A stretch of DNA of 64,000 nt, taken from contig CALIUY010000012.1 in the NCBI GenBank assembly GCA_938048455.1, forward strand, positions 280,538 through 344,537, written 5' to 3'. Source of the DNA: an uncultured Desulfobacterales bacterium (GTDB lineage Bacteria > Desulfobacterota > Desulfobacteria > Desulfobacterales > SpSt-501). Both the position numbers and the translations under genes were made by a program. A model generated the notes under the pieces. That model had not been told where the DNA came from. It did not search any database and saw nothing but the letters and a program-made list of their open reading frames with translations. This document shows positions 16,400 to 24,939 of this stretch, in pieces (positions within the stretch are counted from its first letter, which is position 1; every line of letters begins with the position of its first letter).

Positions 16400-17187
16400 A
16401 CGACGCAGGAGGAATCGCCGCTCTGCGGCGGCTGGCCGAGGAGACCGTCGCCGCCGAACCGGCCCGCAGCGGAGCCCAACCCTGGTGGCGAAAGCCCTTG
16501 GTCGCCGCGGCTCCCGCCGACGAACGCTTTGCGGCGTTGCCGGCGATGGCGGCTTCCGACCATCTCCTGCCTCGGGATCTGCTTGCGACCGCGCGCTCGG
16601 TGGTCGTTTTTTTCATCCCCTTCCAAAACAAACTCGTGCGTGAAAACCGGGCCGGTGAACGCCCCAGCGCGGACTGGGGTCTCTCCTATGTGCAGACAAA
16701 CGCGCTGATCGAGCATTTGGCCCAAAGGCTTGCGGCGTGGCTCGAGGAACGGGGCTTCCGCTGCGCCCTGACCCCGGCGACGCACAATTTCGACGAAGAG
16801 CGCCTGGTCGCCCGTTGGTCGCACAAGCACCTGGGTCATCTGGTGAAGCTGGGGCGTTTCGGGACGCATCGGCTGCTCATTACGCCGGCCGGCTGCGCGG
16901 GAAGGCTGGGAAGCTTCGTTACGGAGGCCGAACTCGGGGAGCAGCCCCTTCTCCTCACCGCAGAAGCCTGCCTTCTCCGGGCGGGAAAACGCTGCGGCCA
17001 ATGCATTGCGGCCTGTCCCGTCACCGCCCTCACGCGCGAGGGGTTCGACCGCCGGCGTTGCTGGGAGCGGCTCAAGGAAAACCGTGCGGTGGTCTCCGAG
17101 TTCGCCGCACTGCCCGCGACCACCCATGTCTGCGGCAAATGCGCCGCGCTCATGCCCTGCAGCTTCCGCAACCCTCTCGTGAAATAG
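16396..17187 (+). CDS. QueG-like 4Fe-4S protein
   Basis: The protein has 263 aa. The C-terminal half has a ferredoxin-like cluster motif CGQCIAACPVTAL (residues about 211-223) and a second cysteine group CGKCAALMPC near the end. The N-terminal part resembles the catalytic half of epoxyqueuosine reductase-type proteins (ARSVVVFFIPF, DWGLSYVQTNALIEHLA, FGTHRLLITPAGCAGRLGSFV). It is shorter than true QueG, which is about 350 aa and carries a HEAT-like tail, so it is better treated as a paralogue of unknown substrate. The start lies inside the CLC stop. The TAG stop at 17185-17187 coincides with the first bases of a palindromic repeat element. Confidence 0.8.
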   Translation: MNDAGGIAALRRLAEETVAAEPARSGAQPWWRKPLVAAAPADERFAALPAMAASDHLLPRDLLATARSVVVFFIPFQNKLVRENRAGERPSADWGLSYVQTNALIEHLAQRLAAWLEERGFRCALTPATHNFDEERLVARWSHKHLGHLVKLGRFGTHRLLITPAGCAGRLGSFVTEAELGEQPLLLTAEACLLRAGKRCGQCIAACPVTALTREGFDRRRCWERLKENRAVVSEFAALPATTHVCGKCAALMPCSFRNPLVK

Positions 17188-17300
17188 GGGACGTCCATTT
17201 TTATATCATTATGGGGTGAGGATGAGCCTCGGTCGACACGCAGACCGGGGATTTCACGGCGCGTCCGGCGCATCAAGTGATATAAAAATGGACGTCCCTA
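17185..17300. repeat. REP/MITE-like palindromic element, copy B
   Basis: A 116-bp element with near-perfect 23-24-bp inverted ends (17185-17208 and 17278-17300). Both ends read TAGGG(G)ACGTCCATTTTT from outside inwards and differ by one G. The outer TAG of the left end is the stop codon of the plus-strand QueG-like gene. The outer TAG of the right end, read on the minus strand, is the stop codon of the opposing small gene. The ends match those of copy A at 3715-3860 while the centres differ. Confidence 0.78.
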
Positions 17301-17591
17301 GAGTTTTTGTTCGATGCGGCGGAGCAGTTCGCGGATTTCGCGAAGCTGGGAGAGGATGGTCTCGGGGTCGGCGGAGGGCGAGGCCGGGTTGACGCTCGAT
17401 CCGCCGATGGCGCGGAAGATTTCGTCCAGGCGCACGCCCAGAGCCACAATGAAATAGAGGAGCAAAACGAAGGCAAGTTGGCGTTCGCCCCAACCGAGGG
17501 CCAGCCAGCCTACGAGGATCGCCCCGAAGAAAACGAGGCTCGTCACCGTGTAGGGGTGCCGCGCCAGCCAGCGTGATGCCGCATGCTTCAT
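17298..17591 (-). CDS. Small two-helix membrane protein with C-terminal coiled coil
   Basis: The protein has 97 aa and no recognised family. A basic N-terminus is followed by two hydrophobic helices (TSLVFFGAILVGWLALGW and LAFVLLLYFIVALGV, residues about 16-56). The cytoplasmic tail ends in a heptad-like segment LSQLREIRELLRRIEQKL. This resembles small DUF-type inner-membrane proteins with a tail coil, which often act as scaffolds. I chose the ATG at 17591, with GGAGG further upstream. Its TAG stop lies in the terminal repeat of the palindromic element. It is downstream of the acyl-CoA ligase gene on the same strand. Confidence 0.6.
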   Translation of the reverse strand: MKHAASRWLARHPYTVTSLVFFGAILVGWLALGWGERQLAFVLLLYFIVALGVRLDEIFRAIGGSSVNPASPSADPETILSQLREIRELLRRIEQKL

Positions 17592-17634
17592 CGGGGGACG
17601 AACGCCTCCAGGGGGGAAAAGAAAAGCGGCCGGT

Positions 17635-19368
17635 TCATTTTTTGGCCCGCTCCTCCTGGCGCAGCAGCCGCCGCAGCACCTTGCCGACGTTCGACATGGG
17701 CAGGCTGTCGCGGAACTCGATGAACTTGGGCCGCTTGTACCCGGCCATCTTCTCGCGGCAGAAGGCAAGGATTTCCTCTTCGGTCGCGGTCTCGCCGGGC
17801 TTGAGCTGGATGAAGGCTTTCACCGCCTCGCCGCTTTTCTCGTCCGGGACCCCGATCACGGCCGCGATCGCCACCTTCGGGTGCTGGAAGAGGACGTCTT
17901 CCACCTCCCGCGGATAGACGTTGAAGCCGCCGACCAGGATCAGGTCCTTCTTGCGGTCGGTGATGTGGATGTAGCCTTCGGAGTCAATGTGACCGATGTC
18001 GCCGGTCAAAAAGTAGCGCTTGCCGTCGAGGGTGCGGAAGACCCGCTCATCCTCCTCGGGCTTGTTCCAGTAGCCTTTCATCACCTGGGGCCCGCAGACG
18101 GCGAGCTCGCCGTCCTCGCCCCGCGGCAGCTCCTGAAGGCCGGTCACGAGATCGACGATCTTGACGTCCGTTCCGGGAATGGGAAACCCGATCGTCCCGA
18201 TGCGCCGCTGACGCGTATTGGTGGGGTTCACGGTGACGACAGGTGCGGTTTCGCTCAGACCGTAGCCCTCGAAGATGACCGCCCCGGTCTTTTCTTCAAA
18301 CCGCCGGCAGACCTCCGGGGGCAGCGGCGCTCCCCCCGAGAAACAGCCGAGCAGCGAGGAGAGGTCATAGCGGTCGAGATGGGGGTGGTTGGTGAAGGCC
18401 ATGAAGATCGTCGGTACGGCCGGCATCACCGTCGGCCGCTGTTTCTGCACGATTTTCAACACCTCGGTGAAAGGCGGGTTGCCGGCGCGGGGGTCGGGGA
18501 CGCAGATCAGGCGGCTGGCGCTCGCACAGGCCGAGAGCATGGCGCAGGTCATGCCGAAGCTGTGATACCAGGGCAGAACCCCGAGGTAGGTGTGGAAGGC
18601 CATGCGCTGCGGCTCGGGGGGCGCCCCCGGTTCGTGGACGAGGCGGATCCAGGCCGTGATCGCGGCCAGGTCGTAGGCGAAGTTCGCGTGGGTGAGGCAG
18701 GCCCCCTTGGGCACGCCGGTCGTTCCCCCCGTGTAGAGGATGAGCGCCAGATCCTGCCGCGGGTCGATCTCGACCGCGGGCGGCTCGGGCCGGGATCGGG
18801 CCACGATGTCATCGAAAAACAGGTGGCCTTTCTCGTAGGAGGCGGCGTGGGGGATCTTGCCGAGCAGCCCCCCGAGGAGGGCCTTGAGCTTGGGCAGGTA
18901 GGATTTGACGCCGCAGATGATGACCGTTTCCACCGCCGTCCCTTCGATCGCCTTGACGGTCGTGGGGTAGAAGACGGGGTGATCCATGCAGAAGACGGCC
19001 TTCGCCCCGCAGTCCTGGAGCTGGTGTTGCAGCTCCTGGGCCTTGTAAAGAGGGTTGCAGGTAACGGCGACGGCGCCCGCCTTCAGGATCCCGAAATAGA
19101 CCGGCGGGTAGTGCGGCAGGTTGGGCAGAAAGATCGCCACCCGGTCCCCTTTGCGGATGCCGCGGTCCGCGAGAAAGCGGGCGATGCGGTCGGCGGTCTC
19201 CTTGACCTGGGCGTAGGTCCGGCCGGCGTCGCTGAAAACGGTGTAGACCCGCTCCGGGAAAGCTCGTGCCGTTTCGTCGAGAACCGAATAAAGCGGCTTT
19301 TCATAGCCCTCCATTTCGCGGGGGACACCTTCGGGCCAGTGGGGCGTGGGCCAACCGGTCGCGCTCAT
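17635..19368 (-). CDS. fadD: Long-chain acyl-CoA ligase (AMP-forming)
   Basis: The protein has 577 aa of the ANL adenylating superfamily. It activates fatty acids as acyl-AMP, then transfers the acyl group to CoA. The P-loop-like LILYTGGTTGVPKGACLTH (residues about 209-227), the A5 motif EGYGLSETAPVV (about 368-379), the hinge region GYIHITDRKKDLILVGGFNVYP (about 463-484) and the late lysine of SNVGKVLRR are all present. The start ATG has AAGGAGG at ideal spacing. Long-chain preference is inferred from overall similarity to FadD; medium-chain or aromatic acids are possible. It probably heads a transcript that includes the small membrane protein. Confidence 0.9.
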   Translation of the reverse strand: MSATGWPTPHWPEGVPREMEGYEKPLYSVLDETARAFPERVYTVFSDAGRTYAQVKETADRIARFLADRGIRKGDRVAIFLPNLPHYPPVYFGILKAGAVAVTCNPLYKAQELQHQLQDCGAKAVFCMDHPVFYPTTVKAIEGTAVETVIICGVKSYLPKLKALLGGLLGKIPHAASYEKGHLFFDDIVARSRPEPPAVEIDPRQDLALILYTGGTTGVPKGACLTHANFAYDLAAITAWIRLVHEPGAPPEPQRMAFHTYLGVLPWYHSFGMTCAMLSACASASRLICVPDPRAGNPPFTEVLKIVQKQRPTVMPAVPTIFMAFTNHPHLDRYDLSSLLGCFSGGAPLPPEVCRRFEEKTGAVIFEGYGLSETAPVVTVNPTNTRQRRIGTIGFPIPGTDVKIVDLVTGLQELPRGEDGELAVCGPQVMKGYWNKPEEDERVFRTLDGKRYFLTGDIGHIDSEGYIHITDRKKDLILVGGFNVYPREVEDVLFQHPKVAIAAVIGVPDEKSGEAVKAFIQLKPGETATEEEILAFCREKMAGYKRPKFIEFRDSLPMSNVGKVLRRLLRQEERAKK

Positions 19369-19455
19369 CAGGTCCTCCTTCTTCGAGCTGTAGGGTGGGG
19401 CTAAGGCGGAAACCGGGGGAAACGGCGGGACTATAGGAGAACTCCGCCGCAGGTG

Positions 19456-20244
19456 TCAACGCGAAGTCGGCGATTCGGATTGCAGTCGCGCGACCTCTTC
19501 CGCCAGCAGGCGATACAGCCTCTCGCCGATGGCGAGACCGGTGTCGATGAATTGCGGTCCGTAGCACCGGCCCGTGGGGGTGCGGAACGTCTCCCGGATG
19601 CGCTTCAGGCTTTCGATCCCCGCGGGCCAGCGGGCGAGCAATTCCTCCGGGGGCATCCGAGTTGCGGCCACCATCTCCCAGAGGGTATCGGTGAAATTGT
19701 CCGGGCCCCAGCGGAACTTGTCGGCATCGTAGAGGCAGTTGGAGAGAAGAGCCCCTTGCCGCGAGTCGACGGCCGCGACGGGCTTGAAGGCCTCGTGGTT
19801 GCGGATGGCGATGCGGATGTCCTCGATTTCCTCGCTCCGCAGCCGGCGGCCGGAGAGAAAACGCGCCGCCAGGGCTGCGCCGCGTTCGGCATGATTTTCT
19901 TCCCGCCGCAGCACGTCGTGCAACAAGCCGGCCGCCTGGGCGATCTCCACCCGGCGGCGCAGCGCCGGTTCCTCACTGCCGGCGGCGCGGCCTTCGATCC
20001 AGCAGAGGGCGCCGGCGTCCAGGGCGACACGCGCGGCATGCCGGAAGCCGTGACCGTATCCCTCCTCCAAAAGACCCGCGAGGTCACGGCGCAGCTCGAC
20101 AACGAGGGGGGCGGTATCGAAGATTTCAGACGACCGGGCGACGGCTTCCGCCTCCTTTCGGTAGAAGGCGAGCGGCGGTTGGCTTTGGGCGATCTCCCGC
20201 GCGCGGGTTTGCAGACGGGCATAAAAAAAGGCGGCCCCCGTCAT
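19456..20244 (-). CDS. HD-domain phosphohydrolase-like protein
   Basis: The protein has 262 aa. The HD metal-binding pattern is visible: HGFRHAARVA (residues about 64-73), LLHD in AAGLLHDVLR (about 103-112), NHAERG (about 117-122) and IAIRNHEAF (about 145-153). A late Asp lies in LYDADKFRWG. HD proteins are metal-dependent phosphohydrolases acting on nucleotides or signalling molecules. The tail has FTDTLWEMVA and no second domain. Substrate unknown. It is preceded on its strand by a hairpin and a secreted protein gene. Confidence 0.75.
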   Translation of the reverse strand: MTGAAFFYARLQTRAREIAQSQPPLAFYRKEAEAVARSSEIFDTAPLVVELRRDLAGLLEEGYGHGFRHAARVALDAGALCWIEGRAAGSEEPALRRRVEIAQAAGLLHDVLRREENHAERGAALAARFLSGRRLRSEEIEDIRIAIRNHEAFKPVAAVDSRQGALLSNCLYDADKFRWGPDNFTDTLWEMVAATRMPPEELLARWPAGIESLKRIRETFRTPTGRCYGPQFIDTGLAIGERLYRLLAEEVARLQSESPTSR

Positions 20245-20272
20245 CGACCGCCTCGCCGGAGCGGAGGGGAAA

Positions 20273-20293
20273 GGGGCCTCCGGGGGGAGCCCC
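20273..20293 (-). terminator. Candidate hairpin/weak terminator upstream of the HD gene
   Basis: GGGGCCTCC (20273-20281) faces GGAGCCCC (20286-20293), forming a very GC-rich stem with one bulge. On the minus strand it is followed by only three T residues. It lies between the gene ending at 20332 and the HD gene starting at 20244. It may be a weak terminator or attenuator. Confidence 0.35.
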
Positions 20294-20331
20294 TCTCTTG
20301 ACCGGGGGGCGCCGGAGGAAAGAGGTTGGGT

Positions 20332-20826
20332 TCAGCCTTCGAGCAACTGGAACGGACGGCCGCAAACTTTCCAGGCACCGGCTTCCTTCTTGAGAACGAG
20401 GGTTTCTTCCACGGGGTGGGTTTCGCCGACCGCAAACCAGCGCGCAATCAACCCGTAGACGGGGTTGATCGTCCGGCGCCGCTCGCCGCGGAGCAGAACC
20501 TTGGCGGTCTCGCCGTCGTTTTCGAGCGTGCGCGTATCCACGTGGTAGAGGCCCTGCTTCAGGTAGTGCGGCGGAAACCCCGAGGCGCGGGCTTCGTTTT
20601 CCTTGCGCTCGAGGAAGGAGGCGACGGGGTCGGCTTTCGCGGCGGAGGCGAGCTCACGGCACAGGCGTTCGGACATGGACGGCTCGAGCCAGAAATAGGC
20701 CGCGGCGAATTCGACGGCCGCCTTTTCCGGAGTGTCGCGCTGGTCGGCGACGGCCAGCACCACTTGCAGGATGAGAGCGAGCATGAGAATCGAGGTGAAG
20801 GTGAGAAACCGGGTGCCGCTGTCCAT
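20332..20826 (-). CDS. Membrane-anchored hypothetical protein
   Basis: The protein has 164 aa. One N-terminal hydrophobic segment (FLTFTSILMLALILQVVLAVA, residues about 7-27) acts as signal or anchor. A soluble domain of mixed alpha/beta character follows, with repeated RTLENDGETAKVLLRG and ETLVLKKEAGAWKVCGRPFQLLEG strands. The pattern recalls NTF2-like or lumazine-binding-type periplasmic domains, which commonly end in a W-V-C/D strand. No catalytic motif was found. GGAGGAGGGACCTCG precedes the ATG, so the start is well supported. It lies 113 bp downstream of nrdG on the same strand. Confidence 0.7.
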   Translation of the reverse strand: MDSGTRFLTFTSILMLALILQVVLAVADQRDTPEKAAVEFAAAYFWLEPSMSERLCRELASAAKADPVASFLERKENEARASGFPPHYLKQGLYHVDTRTLENDGETAKVLLRGERRRTINPVYGLIARWFAVGETHPVEETLVLKKEAGAWKVCGRPFQLLEG

Positions 20827-20939
20827 CGAGGTCCCTCCTCCTTTGGGTCCTTGTCGTCGCGGTCTTGCGGGGAACGGGAAAAGCCTGCGAGGCGAGCGCT
20901 TTTCCTTACCACGGCCGTCGCGGCGGGACAAGACTTTTT

Positions 20940-21638
20940 TCAGCGCAGCACGCACTCCCGAACCCAGGGGGCCGCGGCCTGCTGCAGGGCGCTCATCTCC
21001 TCGGGGCTGAAGACGGGCTCGATGCCGTCGAAAAACTCGGGGTGCATCAGCCGTCCCAGCCGCACGGGCTGGAGGGCATAGCGCCGGCAGCCCCGAATGC
21101 AGCGGGCGATGCGCTCGACGATCTCCGGGGAAACGAACGGCCGGGCGCAGGTCGTGCGAAACTCGTAGTCGATTGTGGAGTCGAGCAGGATGCGCACGCT
21201 GGCCTGGATGTCGCTGCGCCGGGCCCGGTCACAGAGGCATTCGGGGTAGCTCTCGGGGTCGGACTTGAGATCCATGGCCACGTAGTCGACCAAGCCCTCG
21301 CGGATCAGCCGCGAGAGCATCGCGGGCCGGCTGCCGTTGGTGTCGAGCTTCAAGGGATAGCCGAGATTTTTGATCCGGCGGCAGAAATCCGGCAGGCCGG
21401 CATGCAGGGTGGGCTCGCCTCCGGAGACCACGACCCCCTCGAGAAAACCGCGCCGCGCGGCGAGGAAATCGAAAATCGCCTCGGCGGGAAGCCGCTGCGC
21501 GCAGGCTTCCCCCCGCCCGGCCAGTTGCGGGTTGTGGCAGTAAGGACAGTCGAAATTGCATCCCGACAGAAAGACCACACAGCTCATCTTGCCCGGGTAA
21601 TCGATGAAGGACTGTTTCTGCAACCCGCCGATGTGCAT
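20940..21638 (-). CDS. nrdG: Anaerobic ribonucleoside-triphosphate reductase activating enzyme
   Basis: The protein has 232 aa, a radical SAM enzyme. It uses a 4Fe-4S cluster and SAM to install the glycyl radical on NrdD. The cluster motif is CNFDCPYC (CxxxCxxC, residues about 31-38), preceded by FIDYPGKMSCVVFLSG, which is typical of the NrdG2-type. VVVSGGEPTLHAGLPDF supplies the GGE SAM-binding motif and LKLDTNGS is also present. It starts 18 bp after the nrdD stop on the same strand and is certainly co-expressed with it. Confidence 0.93.
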   Translation of the reverse strand: MHIGGLQKQSFIDYPGKMSCVVFLSGCNFDCPYCHNPQLAGRGEACAQRLPAEAIFDFLAARRGFLEGVVVSGGEPTLHAGLPDFCRRIKNLGYPLKLDTNGSRPAMLSRLIREGLVDYVAMDLKSDPESYPECLCDRARRSDIQASVRILLDSTIDYEFRTTCARPFVSPEIVERIARCIRGCRRYALQPVRLGRLMHPEFFDGIEPVFSPEEMSALQQAAAPWVRECVLR

Positions 21639-21655
21639 CGACCCGCCCTCCCCGC

Positions 21656-23752
21656 TCAGAGCGCCAGACGGTAGGTTTTGCGGTTTTCGAACTCCGCCTG
21701 TTTGCCGCTGTTCCATTGCTTGACGGGACGCAGGTAGCCCACCACCCGGGAGTAGACCTCGGTCGGCTCCTGGCAGCGGGAGCAGACCGGCTGCTCGCCG
21801 GCGAGATAGCCGTGGGTCGGGCAGACGCTGAAGGTCGGGGTGAGGGTGAAATAGGGCAGCCGGTAGCCGGAGGCGATGCGGCGGACGAGGTTGCGCACGA
21901 GGAGCGGGTCCCGGATCTCCTCGCCCAGATAGATGTGCAGCACCGTACCGCCGGTGTATTTCGTCTGCAGCTCCTCCTGGAGCCGCAGCGTCTCGAAGAG
22001 ATCCTCGGTGAAGCCGACCGGCAGGTGGGTCGAGTTCGTATAGTAGGGTGCAGCCCCGCGGGAGCCCACGTCCGGCTCGTTCGCGCAGCGGATGTCGGGG
22101 AAGCGTTCCTTGTCGAGCTTGGCCAGACGGAAAGAGGTCCCTTCCCCCGGGGTCGCCTCCAGATTGAACAGCGCGCCGGTCGTCTCCTGCAGGCCGGAGA
22201 TGGTCTCGCGCAGAAAGTCCATCACCCCGAGGGCGAAGCGCTGCCCCTCCGGGGTGGTGAGATCCTGGCCCAGGAAGTTCAGGCAGGCCTCGTTCATGCC
22301 GATGACGCCGATCGTCGAGAAATGGTTTTTCCAGTAGATCCCGAAGGCTTTCTTGATTTCCCGCAGGTAGAAGCGCGAATAGGGGTAGAGGTTCTTGTCG
22401 GTGAACCGCTCGAGGACCTTGCGCTTGATCTGCAGGCTCTCGGCCGCAAGCTGCACCAGGCGGCCGAGCCGCGCGAAGAAGTCCTCTTCCGAGTCGCTGA
22501 GGTAGCCCAGACGCGGCAAATTGAGGGTGACGACCCCCACCGAGCCGGTCAGGGGGTTCGCCCCGAAGAGGCCGCCGCCGCGCTTGAGGAGTTCGCGGTT
22601 GTCCAGCCGCAGCCGGCAGCACATCGAGCGCGCGTCTTCGGGGGCCATGTCGGACTGGATGAAATTGGAAAAGTAAGGGATGCCGTATTTGCCGGTCATG
22701 CGCCACAGGGGCTCGAGTTCGGGGTTTTCCCAGTCGAAATCGCGGGTCAGGTTGTAGGTCGGGATGGGGAAGGTGAATACCCGGCCGCGGGCGTCGCCTT
22801 CCATCATGACCTCGGCGAAGGCGCGGTTGATCAGGTTCATTTCGGCCTGAAACTCGCCGTAGGTCGCCTGCTGCTCCCGGCCGCCGATCACGACGGGGAG
22901 ATCCCGCAGGTTCGCGGGCGGCCGGAGGTCCACGGTGATGTTGCTGAAAGGAGTCTGAAACCCGACCCGGGTCGGGATGTTGATGTTGAAGACGAATTCC
23001 TGGAGCGCCTGCTTCACCTCGCGGTAATCGAGACGGTCCCAGGCGACGAAGGGGGCGAGCAGGGTGTCGAAATTGGAGATCGCCTGGGCGCCCGCCGCCT
23101 CCCCCTGAAGGGTGTAGAAAAAGTTCACGATCTGCCCCAGGGCGCTTCTCAGGTGCTTCGGGGGCGAGCTCTCGACCTTGCCCTCGACCCCGCGAAAACC
23201 CTGTCGGAGCAGATCGAGGAGGTCCCAGCCCACGCAATAGACGGCGAGAAGGTTCAAGTCGTGGATGTGCAGATCCCCCTCGAGGTGGGCGCGGCGGATC
23301 TCGGGGGGATAGATGCTGTTCAGCCAGTACGCGGCGGTGATCTCCGAGGAGATGTAATGGTTCAACCCCTGCAGCGAGTAGCTCATGTTGCTGTTCTCGC
23401 GGATCTTCCAGTCGAGCTTCTCGATGTAGTGGTTGACGAGATCGACATGGGCGCGGGTGGCGATGCGCCGGATCTGGGCATGCTGCTCGCGGTAGAGGAT
23501 GTAGGCCTTGGCCGTGCGGTAGTAGGGAGAATCGAGCAGGACCCGCTCGACGATGTCCTGGATCTCTTCCACCTTGGGCACGGGCCCCAGGCGCAGCTCA
23601 TGGGCGAGGGTGAGAACGCGGAGGGTCAACTTTTTCGCTTCCCGCTCCTCGAACTCCCCGGTCGCCTGGCCCGCTTTGGCGATCGCCGCGGTGATCTTGG
23701 AGGAATCGAACTCCACAATCCTGCCGTCACGTTTCTCGATCTGTTCAAACAC
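21656..23752 (-). CDS. nrdD: Class III anaerobic ribonucleoside-triphosphate reductase
   Basis: The protein has 698 aa. It reduces NTPs to dNTPs without oxygen using a glycyl radical. An N-terminal ATP-cone (residues 1-95, KRDGRIVEFDSSKITAAIAKA) gives allosteric control. The C-terminal zinc site is C-x2-H...C-x2-C (about 644-660), and the radical glycine lies in RVVGYL near residue 672. Central catalytic cysteines fall within ARSMCCRLRL. A good promoter with an inverted repeat lies upstream. NrdD indicates growth under strict or transient anoxia. Length and motifs are complete. Confidence 0.96.
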   Translation of the reverse strand: MFEQIEKRDGRIVEFDSSKITAAIAKAGQATGEFEEREAKKLTLRVLTLAHELRLGPVPKVEEIQDIVERVLLDSPYYRTAKAYILYREQHAQIRRIATRAHVDLVNHYIEKLDWKIRENSNMSYSLQGLNHYISSEITAAYWLNSIYPPEIRRAHLEGDLHIHDLNLLAVYCVGWDLLDLLRQGFRGVEGKVESSPPKHLRSALGQIVNFFYTLQGEAAGAQAISNFDTLLAPFVAWDRLDYREVKQALQEFVFNINIPTRVGFQTPFSNITVDLRPPANLRDLPVVIGGREQQATYGEFQAEMNLINRAFAEVMMEGDARGRVFTFPIPTYNLTRDFDWENPELEPLWRMTGKYGIPYFSNFIQSDMAPEDARSMCCRLRLDNRELLKRGGGLFGANPLTGSVGVVTLNLPRLGYLSDSEEDFFARLGRLVQLAAESLQIKRKVLERFTDKNLYPYSRFYLREIKKAFGIYWKNHFSTIGVIGMNEACLNFLGQDLTTPEGQRFALGVMDFLRETISGLQETTGALFNLEATPGEGTSFRLAKLDKERFPDIRCANEPDVGSRGAAPYYTNSTHLPVGFTEDLFETLRLQEELQTKYTGGTVLHIYLGEEIRDPLLVRNLVRRIASGYRLPYFTLTPTFSVCPTHGYLAGEQPVCSRCQEPTEVYSRVVGYLRPVKQWNSGKQAEFENRKTYRLAL

Positions 23753-23910
23753 GAAACACCTCTTGGTCGTTTCCCGTTGATGGTTTGTTCAAAACGCGCG
23801 TCGGCGAAAACCTGCTCGCTTCGGGGACGGCCATAACAGGCCGGCGCCCTCCGGGGAAGAAGATTTCGGAAGAGGGCGGTTTGAAGGCTCGGAAATGATC
23901 TTTCAATTCC

Positions 23911-23963
23911 ATCCTACCCCAACATCTTGGGGATGGTCAAGGAAAATTTACAAAATATAGTGA
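23911..23963 (-). promoter_or_regulatory. nrdDG promoter with palindromic operator and NrdR-box-like site
   Basis: On the minus strand TTGACC (23935-23940) and TAGGAT (23911-23916) are spaced 18 bp. The spacer is filled by CCCCAACATCTTGGGG (23917-23932), an inverted repeat with 6-bp arms, well placed for a repressor. Just upstream, TTACAAAATATAGTGA (23948-23963, complement) matches the NrdR box ACACWATATATWGTGT at about 12 of 16 positions. NrdR itself is not in the window. Confidence 0.6.
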
Positions 23964-24015
23964 TCATTCGAAAAAATCGCTTCTCGGCTGGAAACCGGTC
24001 CGGCGGAGGGCAGGA

Positions 24016-24939
24016 TCAGTGCGCGGCGACGACGTAATCGGCGATTCCGGGGGCGACCTCTTCGCCGGGCGAGAGAGGGTAGACGGTGCGGAAAGGCAGA
24101 CCGTTTCTTCGGAAAGCGCGCGCGGGGATCCCGTAGCGGTACTGGATGTGTCCGTTTCCGGCCAGAACCACCATCCGCTTCGAGCCCAGCCGCCGGGCCA
24201 CCGCTTCGGCCATGGCCTCGTCCCAGACGCACTGGACGAGGTAGAAATCCTCGAAGCGGACCCGGTTGCGGAACTCATGCCGCGCGAAGACGGCCTCGGC
24301 GAAGCGGCGGTGCTCCTCGACGTGGAGATCGATCTCCGCGGGGAGAAACGCTTTCTCGGCGGCGGAGAGATACTCGATTCCGCCCACCCGGATCTTGGGC
24401 GGGATGTGAAAGGGGATGTTCAGGGCGTGGAGGGGAAGCCGCTGATCGCGGGCGAACTCGAGGATCGCGCGGTAGAGGCCGAAGTCGTAGCGCCAATTCG
24501 CGTACCAGTGGGTGCGGCGCAGAAACTCCTCCTCCCCCAGCTCCCCCCGCGACCAGGATTCCAGGACCGGCTGGTAGCCGGTGTCGAACATCTCGAGACC
24601 GAGCGACCAGGCCGCGGGATCCGAAAAAACAAGCGCCCGCAGAATGCCGAGCTGCAGTTCGTGGTGCGCAGCCTGGGTGTGCGTTTCGCCGATGTAAACG
24701 ACCCGCGCCGCGCGCAGCTCGGCGATCATCTCTTCCCAGGAAACGGGACGGCCTTCGGGGCCGGAGACGATCTTCCAGCGCGGAAACTCCGCGGCCGGCG
24801 GGGCGGGCCGGACAGCCGGCAGGGAGCAGCCGGCCGCGGCCGCGGCCGCAACCAGAAGCGTGGCGAAAAACCGAGCGGCGCGCGATCCGCGGTCGCTGTT
24901 TGCTTGCGGCGGCTGCGGGCTTCGCGGACGGTCGCTCAT
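24016..24939 (-). CDS. ChaN-family lipoprotein
   Basis: The protein has 307 aa. A lipoprotein signal ends in AAAAAAGCS, with lipobox Cys near residue 39. The ChaN domain follows, with VVYIGETHTQAAHHELQLGILRAL (about 78-101), SLGLEMFDTGYQPVLESW, ALNIPFHIPPKI and the late MVVLAGNGHIQYRYGIPARAF. The His-rich GETHTQAAHH and GNGH motifs are typical. ChaN of Campylobacter is a haem-binding, iron-regulated surface lipoprotein; other members are uncharacterised. The start overlaps the stop of the thioredoxin-like gene (ATGA), so it belongs to a three-gene overlapping cassette. Confidence 0.85.
   Translation of the reverse strand: MSDRPRSPQPPQANSDRGSRAARFFATLLVAAAAAAGCSLPAVRPAPPAAEFPRWKIVSGPEGRPVSWEEMIAELRAARVVYIGETHTQAAHHELQLGILRALVFSDPAAWSLGLEMFDTGYQPVLESWSRGELGEEEFLRRTHWYANWRYDFGLYRAILEFARDQRLPLHALNIPFHIPPKIRVGGIEYLSAAEKAFLPAEIDLHVEEHRRFAEAVFARHEFRNRVRFEDFYLVQCVWDEAMAEAVARRLGSKRMVVLAGNGHIQYRYGIPARAFRRNGLPFRTVYPLSPGEEVAPGIADYVVAAH

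Noticed and set aside
20940-23237. 765-codon frame covering nrdG and part of nrdD
   Set aside because: The N-terminal two thirds are shadow of NrdD; only the NrdG part from 21638 is real.
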